NCBI GenBank assembly: GCA_023853785.1
Contig: JAJIRX010000160.1
Location: forward strand, 124,001-188,000
Direction: 5' to 3'
Source of the DNA: Psilocybe azurescens
Taxonomy: Eukaryota; Basidiomycota; Agaricomycetes; Agaricales; Agrocybaceae
DNA: 64,000 nucleotides
The first letter of the stretch is position 1, and every line of letters starts with the position of its first letter. The translations under genes and the position numbers were made by a program. Positions 12,030 to 24,653 of the stretch are shown in pieces. Under the pieces are notes generated by a model. The model ran no database searches. It was not told the origin of the DNA and was given only the letters and a program-made list of their open reading frames with translations.

Positions 12030-14018
12030 CATGCCTTCGCATCGAAGAACTCGCCGTGCTACTCGCCCTGGGCAACATTTCTCCCAGGTCAAAGCTACTC
12101 GTCCAAAAAGCAAGCCCAAAAGGCTCTCATAGGCCTCGCCTGGTTCGCCGTTTGCGCAGAAAGCTGGATACTACAAAGATGACCTCGAAACCTATTGATC
12201 TTCATTTTTCTGGTCAGGCATTTAAGAACACCCCGCTAAAGATCTCTGCCGTCCGCGTCCCCCACAATGATGTCGCGGCCTCTCGAACAACCACATCTTT
12301 CTATGGGGTCGCTGCTGAGATAACCGCTATTCCGAATCCTGTCCAGCAAACTAGTGTAAATGCAACAAATACTGTGGGCGCTGGTTATCCTCTTTTCGGT
12401 GCAATATCTAGTGACAGTCTGACAACGGGTCCTCTCGCACCTACCACTGTTATGGCGACTCGTCCTATCAAAGGGTCTCCGTCTAGAGCTACATTTTCTG
12501 CTCTTCCTCCGCTCATGTCAGCGTCAGCGTCCTCGACGGTAACAACTACTGAGTATACAAGGGCTACTTTTCCATCTGAGACACTCCAGTTAAATCCTAG
12601 CATGAGCAGCCCACCTGGGAACCTGAAATCGCATCAGATTACGGTTGTGGTTATAGTCCTTCTTTCTGTCGGTTCTGGTCTTCTACTTCTCGGAGTTTGC
12701 GTGATAGTGAAGATATGCACTCGTCCGAGGCGTCAACCTAGACCCACTCCTTCTCTTCCTGTGATGAAGGATATTGAAGCCGACGAAGATTACTTCGAGA
12801 GTAAGGAGTCGCCTATCTTCGGAGGAGAAGCTAGGATGTCATCGACAACTGGAAATAATGGACCGACATGGAACTGGATACAGTATCCACATGTGACTAC
12901 CGTACAGCCTCCAACCGCTCATAGCTCTCAAGATACCAACCCATGCTCCGGAGATTCGCATTATGCAACGCAATATCCTGTACAGAATGCCCCTTCAGTA
13001 TCATCTGAGAACACCGGTATCAATTTGGCGCAACCTTCGCAGGGTGTCTCGAATGTTGCTGTTACTTCAAACAAACGATTTTCCATATCATCGAACACAT
13101 TCTGCAAGGCTCTAACCGATCCTATGCCCGAAAGCAATGATGAACGACAGGAGATGGCGTTTACGGCTGATGGTCACGATGTCATGAAGCGTTCCAAGTT
13201 GAAGGCAAACAACAGAAGGAGCCGCCAACCTGAAGGCAAAAATATAGGGAATCAACGAGTTCTTTCGTTGGTTTGGCGTACGATTCTGCAGATATGGCAT
13301 CCCCGGCTCCAGTGGATTACGTACAGATGCAAGAAACGCCTGTTGCTGAGAATTTTGAAGGGCGAGCAAAGGTTAGATCTGGATATTTTGCGGCTGGAAC
13401 CTATCCGCGTATCTCTACCTTACCTAGCGCAACATACTCTATCGCGACAGCTACTAGGATTAACGTAGCCCAAAGGAATTCATTTTCCAAAGATAAGCTC
13501 TCGCTTCAAAGATCGAATTCGAAAAGGATGAGGGATACTCAGGCCTTGACGTATGCATTGGGACTGGCATCGCCAAAGACAGATTCCGGCTACGGCGTCG
13601 CTTCCCCTCAACCCACACTATATCCTGATGATTCGATGAGCGTTTTGGAGGCCAGACGGCCTAAAAGGGGAACATTGTGAGCGAGAAGAGGGCATTTGAG
13701 ACCGTCCCAGATGTACCGGTCATTGTACCAACCCAAATGGCAGGAAGCAAGAGCAATGGATCCTTAATGACGATGAATTTCGGAGTGAGCCAAATGTCCT
13801 TGACGGGTCCGGCTTTGGAGCAGGGTGCAGACCAGCATGAACCCTCTCGGAAGACGGACAAACCTCCCCGTGTGCCTTCACCGCCGCCGCTGCCTTCGCT
13901 CACTCAAATGGCGTTAGCGCATAGCAATCCAGAAGCTTACGCCAATTACAGGAGTCCAACGTACAGCTTGTACGGACTATATGAGGCTGGTCCTGATAGA
14001 AAAAGTGTTGTCAGATAA
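12030..14018 (+). CDS. Single-pass membrane protein with Ser/Thr-rich ectodomain (unrecognised family)
   Basis: No family is recognised. The readable part has a basic N-terminus, a Ser/Thr/Pro-rich stretch (for example TTTSFYG, SASASSTVTTTEYTRATF), one clear transmembrane helix ITVVVIVLLSVGSGLLLLGV (about 12640-12700), a basic stop-transfer KICTRPRRQPRP, and a long low-complexity cytoplasmic tail with repeated SYG/YGV and proline motifs. The layout resembles Wsc/Mid2-type wall-stress sensors, but no defining domain is visible. The frame breaks near 13246-13252 and 13671-13677; each needs one added base to keep coding character (SSFVGLAYDSADMASPAP and EKRAFETVPDVPVIVP follow). The start is uncertain: ATG 12030 gives a basic MPSHRRTRR leader that needs a one-base change to stay in frame, and ATG 12179 is the first simple in-frame choice. 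Confidence 0.55.
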
Positions 14019-14232
14019 GAGTGTGAGATAATTTGCTTTTCGGGGTATTGTATATATACATGTATTTCTATCACAAACTATGGAAACGCGTCAATTTTGT
14101 CCGTATACGCTTGAGTGTGAGATGAAAAAAGTGATCGAATCAAATTAGGAAAGGGCTTGGACGCTGCGCAATCAACAAGTACTTTAGAACGACTGTCCAA
14201 GATTAAATCCCTCTTAACCTCCTATTTATCTA

Positions 14233-15714
14233 ATGTCCAACTCCCATCTGCCTCAGCTCAGTATAAATCTGAAGCCAAAGGACAATGACCGCGACACTGA
14301 TCTCGAGCTCGCCATGCCAAATAACGCGCCTTCCCAAACTCTTCCGTCGCTATGGGGCATTCCCCTCAAGTACCTCTCGTCAGTCTTATACGATGCACTC
14401 TACTATTGATGCATGCGACTGACCATCGTCTTGTTTTGTAGACTGGTAGCACTGGCGGTCCAGAATTCAGCGCTCACTATCATCATGCACTATTCCCGTG
14501 TCTCCACCCCACCCTCACGCACCTATTCCGCAGCAACGGCTGTTTTAATGAACGAGATTTTGAAAGGAACAATATCTCTCCTCATTGCTTTTTCGCGTAT
14601 TGAACCCTCACCATCTGCATACGAAGTGGGGCAGGCCCCATATGCATCGCAGCGTCCATTTGCCAGACGACTACTGGTCCGCCTCCGGAAATTGTCAAGG
14701 GAGATCTTCAGTCAAGATTGCTGGAAATTGTCAATACCCGCTATTCTATATGGTAAATATCTTGTGGCTACTCATGTACCCTTAATAACCTTCTCTTCCT
14801 GCCCAGTCATCCAAAATAATCTGCAATACGTGGCTGCGTCCAATTTAGAGGCCGCCACTTTCCAGGTCACCTATCAAATGAAGATCTTGACTACGGCTGC
14901 ATTTTCTGTCCTACTATTACGCAAGAAACTATCGACGACTCAGTGGCTATCGTTACTATTCCTCGCAGTTGGTGTTGGAATTGTCCAGATTCAGTGTGGT
15001 GTGGATAAATCGGCCTCAATGGCTGCATCAGCAACTGCTGGCGTGCACTCAATGAATCCCATGAAGGGCTTCTTGGCCGTATTTGCCGCCTGTTTTACGT
15101 CCGGTCTTGCTGGAGTATACTTTGAGATGGTTCTCAAGAACTCCCAGGCCGACCTATGGGTTCGCAATGTGCAGCTGTCGCTATTTTCCCTCCTCCCTGC
15201 ATTCGCACCTATTATTTTCGACCAGCATACCACTGGGGCACAGATCGGCAAAGGGCTTACTTCTACACTATTTGAGAACTTCGGCGCGTGGGCATGGGCA
15301 ACCGTCTGGGTTCAAGTTTTGGGCGGTCTGGTCACAGCCATGGTGATCAAATACTCCGACAACATCCTCAAAGGGTTCGCCACTAGTCTTAGCATCGTCA
15401 TCTCTTTCCTTGCATCGGTCGCCCTTTTCGATTTCCAGATGACCATCACCTTCGTGCTTGGTTCCGTTATCGTCCTCATCGCCACATGGCTTTACAACCA
15501 ACATCCGGCTCGTATCAATCTCGCAATCAACAAGGAGTCGTGGATGTGGCTCAAAAATGAAAAGAAAGACGGTGGGTCTCCTCTACCCACGCAACCTCAG
15601 TACGTTAGCCTCGCGGCAATCTCGTCAACGAGTTCCCTATCTTCCTTGTCTTCATCACTAGTGGCAACACCAAACCTATCAGACTCTGAAGCAAGGTCAT
15701 TTATTATTCGATGA
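14233..15714 (+). CDS. Nucleotide-sugar transporter (SLC35A / UDP-galactose transporter family)
   Basis: 454 residues from three exons (introns 14379-14441 and 14753-14806), with no frame break. It should exchange a UDP-sugar for UMP across the Golgi or ER membrane. Family blocks are clear: MHYSRVSTPPSRTYSAATAV, NNLQYVAASNLEAATFQVTY, MKILTTAAFSVLLLRKKLS, GLAGVYFEMVLKNS and the terminal KYSDNILKGFATSLSIVIS followed by helices. About ten hydrophobic segments are present, as usual. The start ATG 14233 (MSNSHLPQLSINLK) lies in a first exon of 146 nt; an internal ATG (MPNNAPSQT) would remove 27 residues. The Ser-rich tail is cytosolic. Substrate specificity cannot be told from sequence alone. Confidence 0.88.
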
Positions 15715-16153
15715 TACAGTACAATCTACGGACTTTTATGTGTCTGAAATGACGCTCTAATCTTATAATTTAACATTTCACGCAGTTTTTTTAATACCAT
15801 ACTCAGTATTTTTTATTGGATTAGATGATGGACTTAATATTATGACTGGACAAGCCTGGGAATTTAACGAACAGATTTTTTTAAAATAGAAACGGTTCCT
15901 CGGCAAAGTCAAAATTACATGAGAGATGAAAACAATATTTAAGTTGGAAGATGCACAGTGGAAGACTTCCCGTAGATAGACCACGTGCGACTACGTTGGA
16001 AAAAATAGTTGGTTAAAAATACAAGCATCCAGCTAACGTGATATGTACAAAAGTTCGATATGAGATTTACTTCCCAAAGCGAGATTCGAGACTTCGCTTG
16101 ATAGCTAATTAAGCGAACCCTGTTAGCCAGTGCTTTATGGATAGACTATATAA
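15715..16153. other. Convergent intergenic region
   Basis: AT-rich sequence between the stop codons of the sugar transporter and the transhydrogenase. No ORF or motif of substance seen. Confidence 0.45.
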
Positions 16154-19100
16154 TCAATCACCTTCGCAAGTATCCTTCGCGTCTCCAAACAGCATCTTAG
16201 TTCCAGGCATATAGAACATAGGATTAGGTACGTCGGCTGTGTGTTGATTAGCCGTGAAACATTGCAAAAAATGTTGGGCTACCAACCATAGCCACTGGCA
16301 AGCCCCCGTTTCATCACGATGACCTGTTTACTCTTCCACGCATGGAGAACGGGCATACCCTATCATGCATTTTAAAAGATAAGACCGTGGCATAAGGTTT
16401 GAGATATACTTACAGCGATAGCAGAACCCGGTTCTAATGCGATAGGATTTACGGTGTCATTAGCACCAATGACCAGTGTGACGTCCGTATCCTTGAAATC
16501 TTCGTTTATCTCATCCATTTCGAGAACAACTGGCCATTACTCAAAATTTAAATGCTTGACGAAGGCTTCAAGAAATGCGATGACGTACTGTCGTATGGCA
16601 CTGATGCTTCTGCAAGCAGCACGTTGCATTGTCCAGGCATGCGGCCTGCAACTGGATGAATGGCGAACTGTACAAAATCAAAATGAAAGGTTAACTCTCG
16701 ACCCAAGAAACACCGCGAAGGCCCGTGAGGAAAAAACCTGGCGTTACTCACGCGGACAGTGATGCCCTTGATCGCAGCATTGCAGTGATTTCTGAAATAG
16801 CATATTGGGCTTTCGCTACCGCCATTCCATATCCGACGACCTATATGATAGCGATAAGGTAAGGACAAACCGTTGAACGCTTCGATCGTCCTGGCACATA
16901 CCAATATAACATTGTCCGCATTTGCTAACGCGTCGGCTGTGTCGTCTACCGTTGTTTTTGTAATTGTTCCTTCAATTTTGTGAGATTCGGTGGATATAGG
17001 CGCCCCTATTCCTCCGAAAAGAACGTTCGTAAGGGACCGGTTCATGGCAATACACTTATCTTGCTCGCGTTAGGGAGAGACATTTTCAAACAAACGCTCA
17101 AAGAACGAACCATGATATACGATAGAATTGAACCGCTGACACCGATCAGAGAACCGACGGATACCAGAAGTGGATTATCCAACATAAAACCTAAGTATTC
17201 GTTGTCAAAAAACGAAAATAGTACTATCCAGTATGGATCTCACCTTCTGCAACAAGGGCAAATCCTCTGAGAAAATGTAAGCGTCAACTGATAAATGTGC
17301 TGAGATGTAAAGCTTACGAATATGCATTGAGAACCGTAATGACGACAGCTATAAAGAAAAAATCAACATCGTTCCGAACAAATAACTCTACAATTCGTAC
17401 GCATGTCCGCTCCCCCAATAGCTGCTGTCGTGGTGTATCCTTTCAAGAAACTGAGAGCTGTACTGGCACCCAGGAAAGAAGCTGCTATGGCAGGTGTGGC
17501 TGGGGCCATGGTCAAAAACCCTGCCATTGTGGCCGCATTCGCTCCAAGCAAACTGACGTTTATTAAGTGCTTTCCAGGAAGAACTAGAGGCTTGCTAGAC
17601 ATCTTGGCAGCAAGTTTGAGGAATGCTACGATTGATCCAGTAAATGTGATGCCTCCGATGACAACCCCAAGATACGCGGTGACCATATGAAGCGTCGACA
17701 GATGAGCAGTGTCTTGAAGCACGCTTCCAATGCTTGTTAAAACAGCCGAAAGACCAACAATAGAATGGAGGAGTGCAACAGTCTGAGGCAGTTCCGTTGC
17801 AGTCACACGTCTACCGATGATAGAGCCAACTATACCTCCAATGGCAGCAACACCAGCAAACTGGGCAATGACTTCAGGAGGAAATCCCACAGCACCTAGC
17901 GAAGCGAGAACGCCAGAGCTGACGCCAAGAATTCCAAGGGCGTTTCCTTGCCTTGCAGTTGTCTGTGAGCCCAATCCAGAAAGAGAGCCTACAAATACAA
18001 ATAATGAGGAACGCCCATGCGCTGCCTTGCAGTAGTCCATGACTGACCGATGCAAAGAATGCTACTGGCTAGGTAACCTGCTTGAACGAGGCCTGCCATG
18101 CCAGTACTAGCGGCTGCTAGGAAGCCTCCAGTAAACACCACTCCAGGGACAGCGTACAACCATGAATATTCGGGAGGATCAGTGGGACCTACAAAAAAGT
18201 AAGCGGCATACAGGACACGTGGTTACATTGTCTCACGTTTGAACATATCTAACATGCGTTTCGTCAAAATAAATCCACCAGCCACATTTACACTTGCGAG
18301 CAAGACGGCAAGTGCTCCAAGAGCTTGAGGAACAGTCCCCGGTAGGTACCCCCACCCATAACAAACATACCGGCAACACCGACCTGCGAATATCGAGGAT
18401 AAGAATCAAGTTTTTTTGTTTATCAAAATATAATGTTCTTACCAAGCCCGAGATGGCATTTGTTACGGACATTAAAGGAGAGTGTAAAGCAGGCGCCACA
18501 CCCCACACTACTCTGAAGAATCACAATTTAGAGACGAAGTTGGAGGGGAATCGTGAAGCTACCTGTATCCCACAAGACCAGCAAGACCGAATGTGAAGAA
18601 GCTATCCATAAAAGTCGTTCCTGTTGCTTTACCGAGACCCACAATACCGCCCATACCAGCTGTCACAAGAGCCACTTCTCGCGACGCTTTTTGCCAAGGT
18701 GTAATAGCCTTAACGGCCTCTTCAACCTTCGCAGGCGGGGCAGCCACTGGTGGTGGCATAGTCCGAGGTACGGGTGGCAGAATGCTACCGTTGTGTACAA
18801 TAAGTGATCCTCGAACAACTTCGTCCTTGAGATCAATCGAATATTTCCCATCGCCGCCAATCGAAAGCAAGAACTTGGTGATGTTATTGGAGTACAACGT
18901 AGAGGATTGAGTGGGCAGTCTTGACGGTAAATCCGTGTATCCTAAGATACCAGGATCAGAGATATGAATGCTAAATTAAATTCATTGAAGCTCACCGATA
19001 ATTGTCACGCCTGACTGAACATTGAGTTCTCCGGGACGAGTTGCCTCACAGTTCCCGCCCGCTTCGGCAGCCAAGTCAACGATTACAGAGCCCTGCCTCA

Positions 19101-20489
19101 TTGCTGCGACCATCTCATTCGTGATCAACTTGGGGGCAGGTTGTCCAGGAATTAAAGCCTAGGTATAATTTCAGATTTTGTTAACATTCCACTCTCTGAA
19201 AGGACTCACTGTGGTGATGACAATGTCAACATCCTTGCATTGTTCCATAAAAAGTGCCATTTCTGCAGCAATGAATTCCTTAGACATGACTTTAGCGTAG
19301 CCGCCGCCGCCGCCGCCCTCTTCTTGAACATCAACTTCGATGAACTCAGCCCCTAAAGACTGAACCTGTTCGCGTGCAGCTGAACGTGTGTCGAAGCCTC
19401 TAACGATGGCTCCTAGACGTCTAGCCTGTAAAGAGTAGTGTAATTATTCGGTCTAGTATACTCAATGAATTGACATACAGTTGCAATGGCGCTCAGTCCG
19501 GCTACTCCTGCGCCTATTACTAGAACCTTACAAGGAGGAATCTGACGGAAATATTAGAATGTTTTGTGAGTTCTTATTATTGAATGGAACGTACTTTTCT
19601 GGAACGCAATTTAAATCAATCGAAGCAAATTTCTAAGGAAGAGACCCTACGTACCCAGCTGCTGTAACCTGACCTGTAATAAATCTACCGAAATGGTTGG
19701 ATGCCTCTAAAACAGCTTTGTAGCCAGCGATATTGGCCATGGAACTGAGGAAGCAACGTAAAAGGAGGACCTATAACGTCATTGAGACATTACTGACCTA
19801 AGTGCGTCGAAAACCTGTGCTCGAGAAATTCTAGGTATCATATCCATCTAGAAATATGCTTGAATCAATTAAGCCTCGTTGTCCAGATTGTTAAATGCAT
19901 ACCGCAAAAGCGTCAACTTTACGCGCAGCCAGGGTATCAACGACGGATTTGTTTTGTGCTGGGTATAAGAATGATATAACCGTGCTTCCTTCCTTCAAGC
20001 GTTCCAATTCCTCTCCAATGAGCGGTGCTCTGACTTTGAGCATTATATCTACAGACTTGTATAGCTCTTCCTGGGACACCAAGGTTGCACCAGCGGCAAC
20101 ATATTGTTCATCAAGAAATTGGGCTTCGGCCCCAGCGTTACGTTCAACCAAAACTTTGCTGAATCCCTTTTGCGCAGCAAAGCAGTATTCTGCGGAGTGA
20201 GGGCGACCCTGCGTTCGTTGGGAAAGATTTCACGAGGAACTCCAACGGTAAGAGAGCTATAGGGAACCCCAGAGCCGTCTGAGGGAGGTTTCTCCGAGAT
20301 CGTGTTGGAGGCCTTGACCGTTGCATGAAAGCATCGAGCACCTATCCAAAATGGATGATATCAGCTCATTGACTCTAAGTAAGATGAACCAGATGTGTTG
20401 CCTCGAGATGCAAGAGTAACAACAATGGCCGACGCAACACGACGACTCTTGTACGGTATGTTCATCGCAATGTATGGCCCTACGGCCAT
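16154..20489 (-). CDS. Mitochondrial proton-translocating NAD(P) transhydrogenase
   Basis: Single polypeptide in the animal-type order. The N-terminus is a mitochondrial presequence ([16 protein letters not shown], then [12 protein letters not shown]). Domain I, binding NAD(H), has [30 protein letters not shown] and [20 protein letters not shown]; then come about a dozen membrane helices and the C-terminal NADP(H)-binding domain III with [57 protein letters not shown] and [16 protein letters not shown]. It couples the proton gradient to NADPH production in the inner membrane. At least fifteen short introns are needed; one exon is only 4 nt. A (GCC)n run near 19299-19316 encodes six glycines in domain I. 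One base is missing in the A-run at 20168-20171, before [13 protein letters not shown]. Start ATG 20489, or the in-frame ATG eight codons on. Confidence 0.92.
19595..19598 (-). other. 4-nt microexon of the transhydrogenase gene
   Basis: The upstream exon ends GCA GCT GG before GTACGT (intron 19599-19654) and the downstream exon starts ATT CCT CCT after CAG (intron 19542-19594). Only the AAAA between the two introns restores the conserved [15 protein letters not shown], supplying the lysine codon and the reading frame. Confidence 0.8.
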
Positions 20490-20858
20490 GAGAGTGAGGA
20501 GGAGAGAGTGCTGCGTGTCGTTGATAAGGGAAAAGTCCGCTACGTTGCAAATCGGTGTTGGTTGTTGACTTTCTCAACCCTCTTGCCTCTCTCAGAGCAT
20601 GCAGTCACTTGAATTGATCCCAGGAGATTGCCGCCCCCAAACTGGAAGAGGAAACGCCGGGCCGCCGGTCAAGGTAGTATTATGTACCCCGCATTTGTGA
20701 TCAGCGACCGGGCTGATCGAGACTGATCGAGATTCATAAAGTACATTGCCAGTTCATTGACGATTCCCCAAAGGAAAACCCAGCAGTCGACAGCCCTCTG
20801 CGACTGTAAAACACAATATTCAAGAATAACAAGCGTAAGAGAGCCCGTTACATCTACA
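20490..20858. other. Intergenic region
   Basis: 5' flank of the transhydrogenase and 3' flank of the RtcB-like gene. A degenerate CTGATCGAGA repeat occurs near 20712-20730. Nothing else seen. Confidence 0.45.
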
Positions 20859-22623
20859 CTAGCTCTTATCATTTCTCCTGACCCCAGCTTCTCGGACTTT
20901 GTAAGTCACGACTGGTCGGAACACGACTACACCTCGGCACATCTCCTTATCCTCCATGTCCTCCACGACGCACTGAACATCCTTATACGCTTCCGGTCGT
21001 TCTTCGATTAAAAGATCAGGGTCCATACAGACAACTTCAGAGTCCAATGAAGTCGTCGTTAAAGTTGATTTGTGAATCTTCGTCCATGTATGCAGAGCTT
21101 GTCGACCATGTCTACGCCCTGCTCCGTGTGCCAAAGAGTGTGCTAATATGCGCAGATTTTAGGAAAGATAGTGAATCAGATTTGGAAAATGTCTCACCGT
21201 TGAATTGTCCATCCCCAATCGGCTGGAGAAGCCATGACATGTCTCCACGACTTCCTGGACAAGGAACTACCCCTTTGTCTGCAGGAGCAGCACCTTTCCT
21301 GTGAACCCATAACTCGCGCGATTCTGCGCCTAATTCAAGGGAATGTTGTGTAACAGAGTTGTGTGTAACATCGATGATTTTGTTTAGGCTAGGCAACATG
21401 CCAGACTGCTGCTGTTGCTGTAGAGTTTCCTCTTCATCCAGGATATAGTTATTAGGTAGATCTGACGTTGAAAATATACACTCCTTAATGCGGCGGGCGA
21501 CTAAATCACGATTTGCGACCGCCCATCTGACTGCATAGTCATGCTCAGCAAGATATTCGGAAAGATGTGGAGAGTCTGGCGGTATGTATGGATTTGAATC
21601 GTGGATGGTTTCTCGTTCCAGTATGCTGGCTCCCAGTCCTCTGGAACCTGTATGAACTATTTGACGTCAGAATGCACTGAAAAACATCTGAGAGAGTTGA
21701 TCTTTCCCACCCAACAGATAGAGAGCATCTTCATCAATATTAAGCGAAGCTGCGACAGATGCATCTAAAATTTTGTCGGGGGTACAGATCTCGGCGAAGT
21801 GATTGCCAGATCCCACTGTCCCGAGATTGGCTTTGTCGAATTCTGAAGACTGCGCGATGTCATAATGTGCTAGCCATTCGGAAACGGGTCCTGACCATGG
21901 GTCATCGAGGCCTCTCAACAATGACGCTAGTCTCTTAGGATTGGATTTCGCTCGTGACGCAGAGGATGATAAACGATACAGGGCAATTCCACATCCAATG
22001 TCAGATCCGATCAGAGCAGGGTAAATGCCTTCCGAAGCGATGGCGCAACCTTTTAATCACAGCACAAGAAATCAATGAAGGTCTTGACAGCAAAAGCAAT
22101 GCATCCCACCTATTGGGAACCTGCTCCCAGGATGAAGGTCAGGCATTCCGACTGCGACTCGAACCCCTGGTAGATTTGCCACCTTCATCAGTTGTTTTAC
22201 AGCCTTGTCGTCGATGAAACTCTTGCTTCTGTTGATGGGCAAAGGCAAGTGCACAGGGGAGATGAAAGAGACACTTCAGCGAAACTTAACCCAGAGGTGT
22301 ATTGAAAAGGTCAAGTACCCAATAATTCTGACATCCTCGGGGCGACACCCTTCGTTATCCGTTGGTTTGGGTGGGCCAGCGTAGGGCTCACCTTTGCTGA
22401 CCCAAACTTGCGTCGCGTCCTCCGGAAGTTCATCCTGGTCATCAAGTAAGAGGCCACCTTGCAGAAAAACTGATGTAAGAGCTTTGGCGCGAAATTTATT
22501 TTTCCCCTCTCGGAGAATACGTTCGTTCAAATTCTTGCGAGCATCCGGCGTGGCTGCTAACAAGAGTACAAACTTTCGGGATTGATCATAGTTTAGGGTC
22601 ACAGTAAGGGCTCGAGAAGGCAT
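20859..22623 (-). CDS. RtcB-family RNA-splicing ligase-like protein
   Basis: RtcB enzymes join 2',3'-cyclic-phosphate and 5'-OH RNA ends using Mn2+ and GTP. Hallmarks here are GMPDLHPG, GSDIGCG (metal cysteine), TVGSGNHFAEI, VHTGSRGLG, and AHGAGR, whose histidine is the expected guanylylation site. The N-terminal ~100 residues (MPSRALTVTLNYDQSRKF...) are unlike bacterial RtcB. Introns fitted: between RIIG and SKSFIDD, between RFPIG and CAIASEG, between LYLLG and VHTGSRG, and between GDGQFN and AHSLAHGAG. No frame break is seen. Fungi normally ligate tRNA exons with Trl1, so the role here is open; the catalytic residues look intact. A short QQQQQ run precedes SGMLPSL. Confidence 0.87.
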
Positions 22624-23389
22624 GTTCTTTGGTTGGTTCGTTGTTGGAAGTCAATGGAGAAGAGGTGTTTTATCTTTTGAAGAAGCTGACATTCAATCGA
22701 CAGTAGCGATCACCAACTCTCGAGTCACTCGTTGAAAAGATGAGTACTTGTGGGGGATATATATGGGCGTGAATCAAAGCAACTCAGTGATGTCCGACGG
22801 CCCGGTCGACGACGATGACCCCTGAAAGGGTGCAGATGATGCAAGTTCGAAAAGGCATCGCAGACACTCTGCTGCGACTTGTTAGGCGCATGCCTGGTTG
22901 CATTATAAGGGTACTGACGAATCTTCCGGAATATTTTGCCGTTATTATAATTGATACCCCAACCCGTTATTCCAGGTAGATTAGGAGGCCGTCAACAAAT
23001 ACGAGACTTTGAAAGGACCTGTGGAAGTATTTCATCGCATTGTCGACCATGCGCCTTGCTAAGTAGCGCTTCTAATATCCATCTTGAAGAAGTCCGAACA
23101 TCAGATGTGCGAGATGGATCTATGAGAGATCAGAATGGTCACGTTTGAGCTATTGAACGAAGCACTGAATCATTTTGGGAAGATGAAATATCTCATTGCA
23201 TTTGAATGGACTCGAGTGCGAAAAAGAAAGACGATTTAAATGTGAGCGTCACGCATCATATTCGGTATCATATTCAGAGGCCCGAGGCTCTATGAATAAC
23301 AAATGAGTATCATACGGGCAAATTTTTCGAAGAGCACGAAGAGCTCACCGACCTCTGCTAAGGCGTATAAACTAGATTAGGTATACTCC
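22624..23389. other. Intergenic region (766 bp)
   Basis: 5' flank of the RtcB-like gene and 3' flank of the aldolase gene, both on the minus strand. Only small unsupported ORFs on either strand. Confidence 0.45.
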
Positions 23390-24653
23390 TCAAGCCTGCA
23401 CCTTGCCGGCGACTTCTCGTTCTAGTTTGAGGGCCGCTTGGGTATCTGTATGCTCCCAAAGGATTTGTGCGGCAGCCGGAGCAGTAGGTTGAAGAGGCTT
23501 CCTAGGTAGTCCTCCATAGCCCTGTATTCTTTCCAAAAGGTATTTGGTCCCAGCGATTGAGGCCTTTGCGATCGTATAGTCCGCACGAGCGATTATTCCT
23601 TGAACACGCTGAGATTCGGCGAGAATGGACGGGTCCTTCTTAGACGCTTCGGAAAGCTTGAATAAGTGGACAATAGCATTCTGCAAGACGCCAAGGTTAT
23701 AGAATCAATCTAAAGATAAACGAGCCGAGGAAAAGGCGCGACTGACTGGAAATATATTTGCAAGTCCAGTAATAGCGCCGTGACCATTGGCATAGGAGGC
23801 CGGAACAAGAAAGTCGATGAATCCACCTAAAACAAGGAATGGCGCATTGGTATTCTTGCGCGGGTGAGAAGAATTAAAAGAAGAGTTGGCAATGGCGTCA
23901 GCAATTCTTGTGAGTTTTCCAACATTTCCGCAACTATCACGAATCGTTATAGCGTACCAGAAAAGCAGTTATTTAAAGACAGAATAGACGCACGTGAGTT
24001 TCACTCCACATATATTTGGGCACTCTTTGGCAAGTTCTGTTATTAGATCAGAGTCTAAATCAATTCCACCACTGGCACCAGGATCTTGAAATTGGCGTAA
24101 ATGAGAGAAATTTTTCAATTAAAGAAGACATACAGTTATAGATCATCACTGGAATAGGGCTTTTCTCGGAGACCTCGACAAAGAATGCTTTCAATGCAGC
24201 TTTGTCATTCGCCAACGCGCCAGCGAAGTATCCGCTCGTAATAACGATAGAGTAGTCAGCACCAGCTGCTGCTGCTTCGTTCGTAAGTTCGAGTGTTTCC
24301 CTCGTACTACCCGCTCCTGTACCGGCAATGATTGGGACGTGTCCGAGCCCCGCATTGTCGAGCGCTTTCCGGGCCGCATGAATGAGTTTCACCCTTTCGG
24401 AGTGAGATAAATGGATGGCTTCTCCCATGGAACCCGCAATAAGAGGCCCCACTCCTGCTGCAGCAAGGCGTGTTACATGAGACTCAAAGGTAGGGATATC
24501 TGGTAAGAAATGAGTAAGGCTCAAGGATGAAGAGTTTGGCGAAGAACGAACCGAGATCCTCAGATTCCGGGAGGAAAAAGGTGGGTATGGGGCGAAAATG
24601 CCCGCCTTCAGCTGGCGAATCGTTCCACTAGGGTGATAACCATTGGCGGCCAT
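23390..24653 (-). CDS. DapA/dihydrodipicolinate-synthase-family aldolase (HOGA1- or LGA1-like)
   Basis: Class I aldolase of the DapA superfamily. Visible elements are IRQLKAGIFAP, the GSMGEAIHLSHSER motif (counterpart of GTTGE), IIAGTGAGSTRETLELT, the active-site VMIYN tyrosine, and CGVKLT with the Schiff-base lysine. In fungi close relatives cleave 2-keto-3-deoxy sugar acids (the galacturonate pathway aldolase) or 4-hydroxy-2-oxoglutarate; the substrate cannot be set here, and lysine synthesis is unlikely because fungi use the aminoadipate route. Introns follow VMIYN, the KLT block and ANIFP. The A-run at 24575-24579 has lost one base: adding it gives PFFLPESEDL joined across a GT..AG intron to DIPTFESHV. 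Start MAANGYHPSG at 24653. Confidence 0.83.
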
